A stretch of DNA of 64,000 nucleotides. It comes from Flaccisagitta enflata (lineage: Eukaryota > Chaetognatha > Sagittoidea > Aphragmophora). This document shows, one piece after another, positions 47,033 through 60,800 of this stretch. A program made the translations under genes and the position numbers. The stretch covers positions 60,760,001-60,824,000 of the forward strand of contig OZ231126.1 in NCBI GenBank assembly GCA_965153355.1, written 5' to 3'. Under the pieces are notes generated by a model. That model did not search any database, was not told the DNA's origin, and was given only the letters and a program-made list of their open reading frames with translations. Every line of letters starts with the position of its first letter. Positions within the stretch are counted from its first letter, which is position 1.

Positions 47033-48363
47033 CCATTATGTGTTGTTTGCGCTATCTCCTGGGAATAATCAAGAGTTTGCTCTTCCTGAAATAATTCATA
47101 ACTAATAAGATTCTTTCAACACTGAAATAAAGTTGAGGTTGTTATTTACCACGAGGGATGGTTTTTACACGCAATAGGTACATGTAAAAGTGCAAGAACA
47201 AAACTGGATAAACGGATGGGGAGAAAAAAAAAGATTCATGCTTTTTTTTGTAAAATTGATTAAATATATGATCGCGTCGGAACAGGTAGGATCATTAAAA
47301 AAGGTCAAAAAATCTAGGGTAACTTACTCTCACAGGGTCGTTTATCGAGGTCCGAAGAGAGATATAAGTTAATCGATCTTTGTTAACTTCACAACGAGTG
47401 AGGCTACAAGTACAAATCCAATAAAGATATAATTTGACATTTTTTTTCAAGTGTGTAAGGTTGAACCACCTTTAATTAGTCTCGATCTGCGAGTGAAGAT
47501 GCAGAGAACAACCATGAATGAAGAGAGGGTGGGGGAAGGACGAGGGAAATGGGGGATGAGGAAAGGAAATGGTTGGCGTAAGGAAAAGCTCCAAACCAAC
47601 ACGAAATGCGCTCCTCAACAATCTTGTATTCTAACGTTCCTAACATTTATATAAGAGTTATTTCAATACATTGAAAACACAGGCAAATCACAAATAGGCA
47701 CCACCTGAGGCCGCTCTAGTAGGCAAAAACATTCATTGCAAATTTGTAAAATGCGGTGAGAAGGTGTCCGAGGGTGGAAAAATCCTGCATCCCGCCAAAA
47801 AAATGAAGTTACAAATAGGCCCTTGCACAGGGCGTGGCAGGTTGAAATTTTATTATCATTTATACTACGCATGTTCTCTCGAAAATAAAATAGAAGTCCA
47901 AACATAACAACCGCGCGAAAAAAAGCGCGCCATTGCCATAATGAGCATCGAGCGAAGCCGCACGTGCGACGCATCAAGCTTTCAACAACGAGAGAATCAT
48001 ATCTCAAAACGGTTTCCGACTATGTTGTAGCGCATCGCCATCATATGTCAATTATTCCATGACTCCTAGACAAACGTTGAATTGGATTAATACATATTCA
48101 ACACTTCCGAGCTGAAACAATCCAGTCCAGTAAATAATGAGAGGCAATCGTGTGAATTCATTAACACTCGCTCATATATATATATCGCAATTCCAAAGTT
48201 TTAATAATTAACATTAGGATCTAAGTAATATATGCATCGGAAGAAAAACTCATCACTATCGATATACAGTGCCTCTCATTCCAACCGCATCCGTCCAAAA
48301 AACGGTCCAAATCATCCAAAAACGATTTGAGGATCCACCCGTCTCAGCGTCTCTTTTGGTGTC
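47033..48363. other. RASA1 3' flank
   Basis: Mostly unique sequence downstream of the RASA1 stop on the minus strand. Minus-strand AATAAA at 47849-47854 is a candidate poly(A) signal about 510 nt after the stop. No other gene recognised. Confidence 0.4.
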
Positions 48364-48765
48364 TTAAACCATTCTTTCGGGTTGATGCGACGGTTGCTGC
48401 ATCAGCGTTCCCGCTTGCTGTTGCTGTTGCTGCTGCATGTAGTGTTTCTTGTGGCCACAGAGCATGTCTGTCATAGCGATTAGTTTCCGCAGTTTGTTGC
48501 TGCCCCCTCCCTGGGCGCCAATGACGTCCAACTCTTGAAGGTGAGTCTCGCAGATGTGGTGAAGACAGGCCAACTCGCGGGCGATATCGGACGAACCGCG
48601 ACTCGAGTTGGAGGGAACGTGAGGAGAAGACTGAAATCCCCGAATCGACGGACGTGACGTCATTTGGTTGCCTTAAAAGAATACACAGGGAAAATACATG
48701 GAAGGAAAGAGAAAATAAAGCTGCTCTTTCATTCATTCATTCATTCCTTCCTTCTTACTTTCGTC

Positions 48766-48848
<83 letters not shown>

Positions 48849-51800
48849 GTGTCTGTCTGTGTGTCTGTCTGTGTGTCTGTCTGTGTGTCTGTCTGTGTGT
48901 CTGTCTGTGTGTCTGTCTGTGTGTCTGTCTTTCTTTCTGTCTTTCTGTCTTTCTTTCTTTCTCTCGCCACCCTCAAAATCAGATTCTTTAAGACTTAAAA
49001 CGGCCAGCTGCGTGCAATCTACCCTCATTATACAGACGGGACCCTAATAAGAGCGGAGGAGGGACCCCCACAGCTTGTATGGTTCAAGCAAATTTCCTTC
49101 TTGCTGCGGCGGAATAAATCTTAGGTGGATACAATTGGCGCCACCGTGGCAATTTTTAAATTTCTAGCTTGAACACCCCCAAATTATCAGAATTGAAGAA
49201 ACAAGTGATGCGGGGTCACAATATCGTTGCGGACGGGTGAGCAGGGGCATCCAACCCCCATCTACACCCCAACCCACCTGCGACACTCAAACATACAGAA
49301 AAAGTGTTGAAAACGCTAGTTTTCTCACATTTTAACTCAATCACCATGACCGACGGAAGGAGGGATGGACGGACCAACAGACAAAGCCTCTTACAGAGTT
49401 GAACGTCCGCAACTAAAAATTGTTCTATTTTTTTGGGCCCCCAAAGAGATTTGGCCAAATCTTAGGATGTTTTAGGGGGAAATTCAAAAATCGCCACGGT
49501 GGCGCCAATTGTATCCACCTAAAGTATAAACCGCCACAGCAAATGAGAAGAATGCTTGAGCTATATAAGCTGTAGGGGGTGGTGCTAAAACTTTGGGTCC
49601 CTCCTTCGCTCTAATTTGGATCCTGTCTGTACAGTACCACCATACTAAAGGTAAAAGAGACTTACCAGCGCAAGGATTTTCATGCACGCTGGAGAGCTCG
49701 TTTAGAAACTCGACCATGCGGGCTTTGTTGCGCACGATGAACGGATTGACGACGTTCATGTAAGGCTCCTTGGCGCCAAACTCCACCAGATTCGCGAGAT
49801 TCTGAAGGCATTTGGCCACCAACGTCAACGTCCGGTCCGCGGTCTCAGACGGAGTCTCGGTGATTAAATTAAACGATTTTGGGTTCCTGGCAAGAAAATA
49901 TGAAAATGAATAATGACACAATCGAAGGGGATCGTAATGATCATCGGAACTAATGCTTCTTGAGAAGAATGAGAAGAGCCACCGATATCACAAAGGTACG
50001 ATCAATACATAAAATGAAAGAACGATTAGCATTATATCGCCGTCGAAAGAGGTTAGGAGGAAATAAATTAGTCCTCTTGACTAATCAAATGACTTGACAA
50101 GTGTTTCTCCAGCGACGTATTAGTAAAGCAGGAAGTTGAGCTCAAGAGGATTTTACTAAATCTTATCGACGTAGTAATCACCATTCAAAAGATCAGGCGA
50201 AAGGTAATTTGCTCAACGAGACAGTTTTTTTTTTAAACTAAGGATTATTGGCCCTTAATGATACGGCAGTTATGTGATCTTTTCGTTTCTTAGCAATCTC
50301 AGGCGCCATCGAGAGGAAATATGTCTTACTCCACAGGCGACTAACATCCCAGGATCTGCAATTGGAACACAGCATCCCACTTTCGGCGTCACTCACCTAA
50401 TGGCAGGAGAAAGCAGTCTAAGGAAAATGAAAACGGAAACCACTCGCGTTCTGACGATTTCATTTTCTGGCCACTTGGAAGAAACGCTCTTTTGCAGACA
50501 GCCGCAAATGTAACGAAGGACGGGAGGTGCCGCATGGGCAGAATCGAAAATAGACTCGATCACGTCATTCAGCAATACCTGGAAAATGTAGAAACATACA
50601 CTGTTTAGCAGAAATAACGTAAGCTTGTAATCATTGGGCATGAACTGGACTGTCTGAATGACAGCTGTCAGATAGAGTGAACATTAGTCGCGTGCACGCG
50701 ACTCTACACCTTGCTCTGTCGGTCGGTCCGTCCGTCCGTCGGTCGGTCCGTCGGTCGGTCAGTCACATTTTTTAATTTAAGCGTTTTTTTCACATTTTTA
50801 AACATTTTTTTTTTATCTTTTTGAACTTTTTAAACATTAACATTTTTTAACATTTCTTAACATTGTACCTATTTTAACATTTTTTAACATTTTCTAATTT
50901 TTTTGACATTTTTTGACATTCTTTAACATTTTTTAACATTCTTAAACATTTCTTAACATTTTTTAACATTTTTTAACATTGACATGTTTTTGCTCTTTTG
51001 TTTGTCATTTCCAGACGCACGCGACTGTTGCCCTTTTGGGCTTGTATTAGTAGAAATTCATTGCAACTACATATCCAATGACCGTATTTCCTGTAATTAG
51101 CGCACCGGGCGCTTTTGAGATTCAAATAAAACGTTGTCATTTACCTACAATTAGCACCCCCTCATTCACTCAAATATAGATTACTTAGTGTGAAATTTAC
51201 TGTTTCTAACAAATCTTTTTGACCATAAAAACCACACTAAAACAGAAAATTTTATGCATCGCTTACCATTTTTTTAATTATTTGCCAATCAGAAACTTTT
51301 CACAATGGATGTGATAGAATTCTCTTTAACAATATGATTGTCATAACCTTTCCTTCTCTTGAAAAGGGGGGGGGGCGCTGATTAGAGGGGGCGATAAATG
51401 CAAGAAATATGGTATCCATGTACAGTGAAAGTTGAGAATTCTTCATTGCGCGGCAGTTACGCACCAATAAATGCTCGGCGTTGACATGGGCGTCGGACGC
51501 GCGATCCAACCGGCTGAGGTCCAACTCGCACGAATCTCTGCTTTCCATGATGGAAATGATTGACTTTTTAATTGCGAAGTTGAGGAAATCACCGCATGTT
51601 CTCTGCAAATAAAATCAGGAGGAGGGACGTTCAATGAAAGTGGTAGATCCTCTTTTTTTAAGTCGCGGGCTCGTTTTGTCTGTCCGTCCTTCCATCCGTC
51701 CTCATGGCTCATGTTGGTAAGTGCAAGAATGCGCAGGTTGCGCGCTTAGGATGCCGCGGGTGTGTGTGCCACAATGGGAATGATAGTAAAAACATTTTCA

Positions 51801-54800
51801 TCATATACCTTCATATACTGATCCATAAGGCAGGTGGCCATGGTGGACGACCGAAACAGAGTTGAAGTGTCCTCTTCTTGTTCAATTTCACGATCGTTCA
51901 TAACCCGAAGTAAAATCGCTTCTTGTCCTGTTACAGAATTGAAGATTCAACTTATTTTGCTCGCCTTCGCACAACGTGACCGACAAAATCTTTATTAATC
52001 AGATAACTCAATTGACAACTATCAAATCCACCTGACAGTGCAATTACATAGCAAAAACAGTCTACTGAAGTATTCTTGCGAATCTTAAAATGATGGACGC
52101 GACTTATTTTTAAGTCCTAAGTAGTCCTGAGAGATCATTGAGAAATCATAAAAAAGTTGAATAAAATGACATCGACGCCTCAACTAAATGGCACTTAAGA
52201 AAAATGAAAAGATGCAAAATCGATCCTCGATATAATAAAGGCAAGATATTTGATAAGGCCAAGAGAATCCGCCCATTCGCGCGCCATTACGTTCCACTTA
52301 ATTGTCATTAGTTGTTCAGACTTTTTCAAAAAGTCGCTTAAGGCTAAAAGCATTCCGATGAAGTAAGGCACGTATGGAATAAATAATTAATAATCATTAC
52401 GGATGACTTCTTTGACTATACCCACCTTAAAATAAGCCTCAACCTTTGCGTTCTCGGCCCCAGATTGGTCGCGTTTGAAATAGTTTTAATAATTACTTGA
52501 TGTAATTCGTTAAAGAGCTGCATCCTCTGATGTAACATTTCTATCCTTAACGTTCTCATTCTGTCCGTTGGTTGGTTGGTCAGTTAGCTGATCGGTAACG
52601 CATTTGTTAAAAAATCACAAAATCTTTTTTATCAAGAGCATCACCAATCTAAATTTTCATTCATTCATTCATTCATTCATTCATTCAGTTGTTTGCAATG
52701 TTCATTCATGAAAAAACGTTCATACATAAGTTCTTAATCAGCGAAGCGTACATGCATATTGGTCATTACTAGCCCTTGTTTGATAGTGAAATCACACATA
52801 TAAAGTTACTTACCATCTTCTTGAAAGACGGAGAGAAGCGCGCGTGCGAGTGGGACGCGATCGTGACCAGCGACGTCCGCAAGCGCAAAAACTACCTCGA
52901 AATCCTTTGACACGGTCAATTCTTTCAAGGCCCCATATTCGTGAGCAGGCATGATTAGTTCATGCATGTACTTGACCTGATTGGGATGCAGAGGTTTAAA
53001 TGAAAACTTCCAAAGAAAAAGCCTTTAATACAGACGCCTACTCATCTTCGCCTAACTCGCAGCTAGATTTTAGACAGTAACGATGATGAGACATAATGGT
53101 AAAGCGGTAGTTTTAGTTGTGTTAAATATGCTTCGACGAGCCTGCGGCTACATCCCGTGTGGGTCATCGCGGCGCCAACCACATGGAACAATGTAAGTCA
53201 CATGACGGCTTCAATATCAATTTTGCAAACAATCAACATGCCACAGTGCTTGTTTAGGCCACTCGACAAAGTTTATTTCACCAGACTGTCACCGACCCCC
53301 TAAATCCACCCAAATCACCTACACAGAGCTTGTTTAGGCCACTCAACGAAGTTTATTTCACCAGACTGTCACCGACCCCCTAAATCCACCCAAATCACTT
53401 ACACGGTGCTTGTTTAGGCCAATTGACGAAGTTTATTTCACCAGACTGTCACCGACCCCCTAAATCCACCCAAATCACCTACACAGTGCTTGTTTAGGCT
53501 ACTTGACGAAGTTTATTTCACCAGACTGTCACCGACCCCCTAAATCCACCCAAATCACCTACACAGTGCTTATCTAGGCCACTCAACGAAGTTTATTTCA
53601 CCAGACTGTCACCGACTCCCTAAATCACATGTCATTTCTACAACCTTGGGGATGATTTTAACAAAACTGCTGGTTTTATTACTGTTTTGTATAGTCTGTA
53701 GGTGCAAGAAATGGAATCCACCAGCTTTTAAATCATCCTAGGGCCGGATTTTGAGAAAAAACATTTTTTTACCATCCTGAGGTACAGGTCATTGAATTTT
53801 CCCATTTTTATCTTGTTTTGCTCATATCTTTTAAACAAAAAGAGCTGGAAATGCCAGATTGGTCCCGTTTTAAAGATCTGCTCAAGATCTTTCCAACTGT
53901 CACCAATTTTTTGTAAATCCGTTGAAAAATGCCTGAGATATAAGCACTCAAACATAGGGTATGTTATGAGGAATATTGACTATTTTCCTGGTCATTGATT
54001 TTATGTCATAATTCTACTTGTTTTGCTCATAACTTTTGAACGAATAAAGCTAGAAATGGCAGATTAGTCTCATTTTAAAGATTTTTTCAAGATCTTTCTA
54101 ACCGTCACCAATTTTTTGTAAATCCGATAAAAAATGCTTGAGTTATGACTTGTCAAACATAGGTAATGTCATTGGAATCTTGGAGGATTTTCTCAACTCT
54201 TCTTCTCGCTTTGTCTATTGGTTTTGTCCATCAGTCAGTGGGTTGGTTGGTGGTTCAGTTGGTCCATCAGTTTGTAATACTTAGCTTTTTTGAAGTTTAC
54301 AGGCATTTTTTGCATCACTGCCACTGCCAAAATGAGTACTCACCTGTAGAACACAGGAGGAATTCCCACATCTTGAACTCAAAATCATCCCTCTCAGTCC
54401 TCAAATCAGTCCTTTCAGGCTTTGATTGGCCCTTTAAATCCTCAAAATAAGTCCCTCAAACTTCAAATTAGCCCTCTCAGGCTTCAAATTAGTCCTAGAC
54501 TTCATGTCAGCCCCCTGTCTATATATTCATCCTCCCCTCTCAGGCCTGAACTCCACCCTCTCAAGTCTTAAAATGGCCCTCAATCCCTCCAATCAGCCCT
54601 TTCAAGCCACAAATCTGTCCTCGCAGATCTTAGAACCCCTCCCAGGTCTCAAATCTTCCCTTTTGCGCAGCGCCCCAAAAGGGCCCATGACCTATGCTTT
54701 CACATATGCAGAAACTTGTCCATCTCCTCCTCCTTTTTTGTACCCCCCCCCCCAGCCTCAAGGCCAAAACCCCAACCCGAAGGACATCCCAGCATAGAGG

Positions 54801-57800
54801 CCGTTATCCCAGCCTTAAGGCCCATATTCCAGCCTTGTGGCCAAAACCCCTGCCTCAAGGTTCAAATCCAAGTCTCAATGCCCAAATCCTAGCCTCCAGG
54901 CTAAAATCCTAGCCTCAAAGCCAAATCCTTGAAACCTAAATCATATCCTTGAGGCCCAAATCCTAGCCTCAAGGCCCAGATCTACGTTTTGAGGCCCAAA
55001 TCCCAGCTTCGAGGTAAAAAATTCCAGCCTCAAAGCCAAAATTCCAGCCTCAAAGCCAAAATTCCAGCCCTGAGGCCTAAATCCCAGTCCCCATTCTCAC
55101 CTCAAAGCCTAAATCCCAAGCTCAAGGCCCATATCTTAACCCCTCAACCCATAATTCACCTTTTACAACCACTCTTACTGAAGAAATACAGGTCATTGGC
55201 CCCTCTCACCACCTCACACCCACATACACTCACATAGGGGAAACAAATACAGCTGACCAGCTAACACTTCAGCAACTATTAGGTATCAAATCTGCCTATT
55301 CAGACTACAGGTTAAACAATAGACATCCATAGCCTCAAATCCACCCATTTTAACCTTGAATCAAATATCTACAGGACCACCCCTACTACCACGCGTATCA
55401 ATAACAAGGCCAAGTAGGCCAACGATGCGTCCTTTTTGAATGAATGTTTTTTATGAATAAATGTTTTTTATGAATGAATGCTTTTTATGAATGAATGTCA
55501 TTTATGAATGAACAAATGATTTATTGAATGAATTAGTAGATGTATGCTTCTTTTACTGGGTCAGGACCACTTTTCTGTTGATAAAATGCACAAATCCGAT
55601 GTTTTTTTTTAATGCGTTACCCAACCGACCGACCGACCGACAGAGCCTATTTTAGAGATGCGAGGACGCATCTAAAAAAGACATCCTTTTGAACAGCATA
55701 TTGTGACAACAAATTGGAAAGCTCCTCCAAATCACTTTCATTTGGTTTCAATCTGGTATTTCTATCTTTTTTCGTTAAGAAATGGCATTAATATGTATGA
55801 AAACTGTGCGTTTTCATTTTCACAATCCCTATGTAAAAAGTGCATTTCATCAAAATAGAGCTTCTCTTTGGAAGGCTCTAGCTCCTAAACCGTTTGAGTT
55901 ACAGACCTGGGATTGGTCTAGATTGAAAGATTTTCTTTAAATCTTTGGAAATATTTGTTTTAAAAAAAGTTGTATTCATTTTTTGTATCTGTTTTATCAA
56001 TGAAAAGAAAGGTGCATCTTTTTTTTTTTTTTTTTTTTGGATACGCGTGGTCTGACAAGTAGAACAATATCCCTCACTATTCCCAAATTGAAAAAAAATC
56101 CTGTAGATGATGGGAATCTTGAAGCCTTGGATGTCTGATTAAAGGTCTGAACAGGTGGATTTGAGTCCTGGAAGATTTAAATTGAAGTCTATTAAGGCAT
56201 ATTTTATGCATGAAAGTGTGAAAGCCCTCCAAGCCTTAATTCAGCCCTTTCAGACCAAATCTGTCCTTTTAGGCATCAAATCTGCACTCACAGACTGCAA
56301 ATTAAACCTTCCATGCCTCAAATCCACCTGTTCAGACCTATCATGGGACATCCAAGGCTTCAGATTCTAATGTTCTACAGGATTTTTTTGGTAGATGCCC
56401 AAAGAGAGGCAAAGTCCTGACATTCTATTTCTATTCAAAACATTCTCTGTTATGGATAAAAAGAAAGACATTATCTTAAACATTAACAAGTGATGTAAGA
56501 TAGGAGAAGGAGTTTGTTATCTTTCATGGGAATCCATTTGAAATTCTTTTCACTCTAACTTGATAGAAATGAATATAAAACAAATTTTAAACTTCATGGA
56601 ATATGCCTTTTTAGCCTTTCCCAGCGGCACGAGTTATTATTCATGAGATGTTTGCTTTAAGGATTTTAGGCCTTTGAAGTTAAATTGGGAGGGCCCAAAA
56701 AAAGATGAAATAGAGGGGTTCTAATTCTGCAAGGCCTGATATGTGGCTTGAGAGGGCTGATTTGAGGCATGCCAGGGCTGATTGGGGGGCTGAGGGGGTC
56801 ATTTTGAGACTTGAGAGTTCAGACCTAAGAGGGGAGGATGAGTGGATAGACAGAGGGCTGATATGAGGCTTAGGACTAATTTGAAGCCTGCGAGGGCTAA
56901 TTTGAGGTTTGAGGGAGTTGTTTTGAGGATTTAAAGGGCCAATCAAAGCCTGGAAGCACTGATTTGAGGACTGAGAGGGATGATTTTGGGTTTGAGATAT
57001 GGGAATTCCTCTTGTGTTCTACAGGTGAGTAAACATTTTGGCAGTGGCAGTGATGCAAAAAATGCCTGTAAACTTCAAAAAAGCTAAGTGTTACAAACTG
57101 ACGGACCAACTGAATAACCAACCAACCCACTGACTGATGGACCAACCAATAGACAAAGCGAGCAGAAGAGTTGGGGAAATCCTCCAAGATTCCCATGACA
57201 TTACCTATGTTTGACAAGTCATAACTCAAGCATTTTTTTTGGAATATGGGCCTTAAGGCTGGGATAACGGCCTCTATGCTGGGATGTCCTTCGGGTTGGG
57301 GTTTTGGCCTTGAGGCTGGGGGGGGGGGGTACAAAGAAGGAGGAGGAGATGGACAAGTTTCTGCATATGTGAAAGCATAGGTCATGGGCCCTTTTGGGGC
57401 GCTGCGCAAAAGGGAAGATTTGAGACCTGGGAGGGGTTCTAAGATCTGCGAGGACAGATTTGTGGCTTGAAAGGGCTGATTGGAGGGATTGAGGGCCATT
57501 TTAAGACTTGAGAGGGTGGAGTTCAGGCCTGAGAGGGGAGGATGAATATATAGACAGGGGGCTGACATGAAGTCTAGGACTAATTTGAAGCCTGAGAGGG
57601 CTAATTTGAAGTTTGAGGGACTTGTTTTGAGGATTTAAAGGGCCAATCAAAGCCTGAAAGGACTGATTTGAGGACTGAGAGGGATGATTTTGAGTTCAAG
57701 ATGTGGGAATTCCTCCTGTGTTCTACAGGTGAGTACTCATTTTGGCAGTGGCAGTGATGCAAAAAATGCCTGTAAACTTCAAAAAAGCTAAGTATTACAA

Positions 57801-60800
57801 ACTGATGGACCAACTGAACCACCAACCAACCCACTGACTGATGGACAAAACCAATAGACAAAGCGAGAAGAAGAGTTGAGAAAATCCTCCAAGATTCCAA
57901 TGACATTACCTATGTTTGACAAGTCATAACTCAAGCATTTTTTATCGGATTTACAAAAAATTGGTGACGGTTAGAAAGATCTTGAAAATTTTTTTAAATG
58001 AGACCAATCTGCCATTTCTAGCTTTATTCGTTCAAAAGTTATGAGCAAAACAAGTAGAATTATGACAAGAAATCAATGACCAGGAAGTTAGTCAATATTC
58101 CTCATAACATACCCTATGTTTGAGTGCTTATATCTCAGGCATTTTTCAACGGATTAACAAAAAATTGGTGACGGTTGGAAAGATCTTGAGCAGATCTTTA
58201 AAATGGGACCAATCTGGCATTTCCAGCTCTTTTTGTTTAAAAGATATGAGCAAAACAAGATAAAAATGGGAAAATTCAATGACCTGTACCTCAGGATGGT
58301 AAAAAAGTGTTTTTTCTTAATATCCGGCCCTAGGATGATTTAAAAGCTGGTGGATTCCATTTTTTGCACCTACAGGCTATACAAAACAATAATAAAACCA
58401 GCAGTTTTGTTAAAATCATCCCCAAGGTAGTAGAAATGACATGTGAAATCCACTCAAATCACCCACACAGTGCTAGTTTAGGCCACTCGATGAAGTTTAT
58501 TTCACCAGACTGTCACCGACTCCCTAAATCCACCCAAATCACCTATAGCATGCATAGCCGGAATAGTACAAGGACACTGTTCGATGCCGATTTTTTCAGG
58601 GGGCGGACAGCTGGAGCAATCGTGTCAATACTGGACTTCATCAGGTCAGTTAAAAAGTGACAATTAGGACTACGGGTGATGTTCTTTTCACGGAAAGGCC
58701 TTAAGATTAAGATAGCTACAGACGCGGAAAACAGTCGGACGGAGGGAGCAATAGACTAACAAGGCCATTGTCGAGTCACGAGTCCGAGATATTAAAAAAG
58801 GATGATTTGATGAAACAGACAAGTTTGCGTCTGAATCAAAAAGCGATTTTTCCAACTTGATCAATTCCAGTGAGCGATCACTTAACGCCGCTTCATCCAT
58901 CGCGCATCTCGTGACGGGAGTTCTCAACAAGCTATTTGCGACATTTTTTGGGGTGGTCGTATCGCTTCTTTCCTTCATCCCTTTACCGCGGTTGACAAAC
59001 TGGTGTCCGCCCGTCGTGCCGATTTTCGACTTCTTGATCGCCCTCGCCGTCGGAATCATTCTCTACGTCCTTATCCTTTGGGCCGTTGTGTCGTGGTTTG
59101 ACCGGGTAAAATGGCTTGATGCTAGATCGGCAGAATGCGGATTTTTTTGCCATATAAGTTGGAATGATAGCGGAGTGTAGATCCTAGAAAAGATGCACTG
59201 CAAACACTTAGAAATCGAATATAACATTAGGGAGCCGAAGGACAAGGAAGTTCTGAAGAGCTGAAAACGGATCTTTTGGAATCTTCCGCAATCGACGATG
59301 GTCCTGGCACCGCGCGAGGACGGTGCTGCTGCGAAGGAGCTAAGCAGTCTTACGAACCCGGAACGAGCGGAACGGCTTTGCCTGACATAGGAATCGACGA
59401 TAACGCGTGGAAGGAGTTAGAGGGCGACCACGAAAGTCAAGGCCGAAGGGATGGAGATGAATCTCCGTTCACCAACGAACGCCTCGTCATCGACCTCGGA
59501 CCAGCTGACTATAGTTCGAGAACGTCACACTCAAAGGGCGGATCTATTTACAGTCAGATACGACAGGTGACGAGATGGAAGATTCAGTCATCGCAGAGGA
59601 GACCACATACCGTCGGACGGTTTGAATGTGTCTTTGTTGTTTTCAGTCGCGTGCACGGGACTGAAGCCCGCTATGTCGGTGTGCCGGTCAGAAAGAAATT
59701 CAGAACTTTTGCTATGTGAAGCACCTAACTGCGGGTGGATAGGGGAAGTAATGCGGGTGGAAAAGGGCGGTATTGTGTCTGGGCAATGGGCTGTACAGGT
59801 TTGGACGGAATAAAAGATGTAATATGTCACTTTTTAACCCACCATACCCTACACTGTACCCTACAGCCTAAACCACTAATAGTAGAGACGTAAAATTTGG
59901 TATGGATATTCAGTGGGGGAACACTTTTGCCATTAGAGGGTTTTTTCAATTTCCGCCCCTGAGCGGAGATATGGGGGTGGGGTGGATCAACCCCTGAAGG
60001 TTGAAAAATCGCAAAATTTTTTTTCTAATTTTTTGGAATTATTGAACTGTATTGGTTAAATCTAGTTTATATTATAACAAAAATACAAATATTATTGAAT
60101 TATTCTCTAAATTTGAAGAGTTATGCACATCTGAACATTATAACGAGGCATTTCAAAAAAATCAAAAATGCTTATGAAATCACTTAAAATCAGAATTCTA
60201 TGATGATTTTTAGTTTTTTGTATTCATTAGAGCATACATTATATCCAACTGAAAAAAATCCAAAATTTCAAAAAAAATTTCTTTTTGATTTTTCAACCCT
60301 CAAGGGCTACCCCACCCCACCCCTATATTTCTGCTCAGGGGCGGAAATTGAAAAAACCCTCTGATGGCCCCAAAATTATTCCCCCCCTGACTTTCCATAC
60401 CAAATTTCATGACTCTACTATGAGTGGTTTGGGCTGTAGGGTATGGTGGGTTAAAAAGTGACATATAACATCTTAAATTCCGTCCGAACCTGTAATGCTC
60501 AGAGTTCGGACACGCCCTCTTTAGAGTCTCTTAGCAAGCATTGGATTGAGGCAGGAGAGCAACTAGAGGTTGCCTCATAAATCGGAGATATGGCTTACAG
60601 AATCAACTGCACGTTCATTCCGAAGACAAAGAAAGAGGTTATAATCTGGCGATTGACAAACAAGAATCCATCGATATATCACCAGCCGGTTGCCAAAGCG
60701 TCGAGACGCAAGTTCGTTCAAAAACCAGGACCAAGAGCGGCCGTGAATCGAAATGCCTTGGAAATTTGGAGACGGTAATTACATGGGTCACGAGGCAGTT

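Noticed and set aside
43417-47105. Two near-identical 79-103-codon frames (MEVYLCNFCD...) suggesting a duplicated gene
   Set aside because: They are the mirrored arms of one palindromic element; one is simply the inverted copy of the other.
48654-49047. Cys/Leu/Ser/Val-rich frames of over 110 codons
   Set aside because: Produced by the (CTGT)n repeat in a RASA1 intron; no splice or domain support.
53240-53626. Regular 80-bp direct repeats resembling a CRISPR array
   Set aside because: The whole 80-bp unit is conserved with no unique spacers; it is a eukaryotic satellite.
54166-57906. Open frames of up to 223 codons repeated on both strands
   Set aside because: Arms and duplicated arm of the 4.8-kb foldback element with family M arrays; no conserved protein domain.
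58688-59059. Minus-strand frame of 123 codons opposite the membrane-span exon
   Set aside because: No splice context. The plus strand has two clean membrane segments and phase-matched neighbours.
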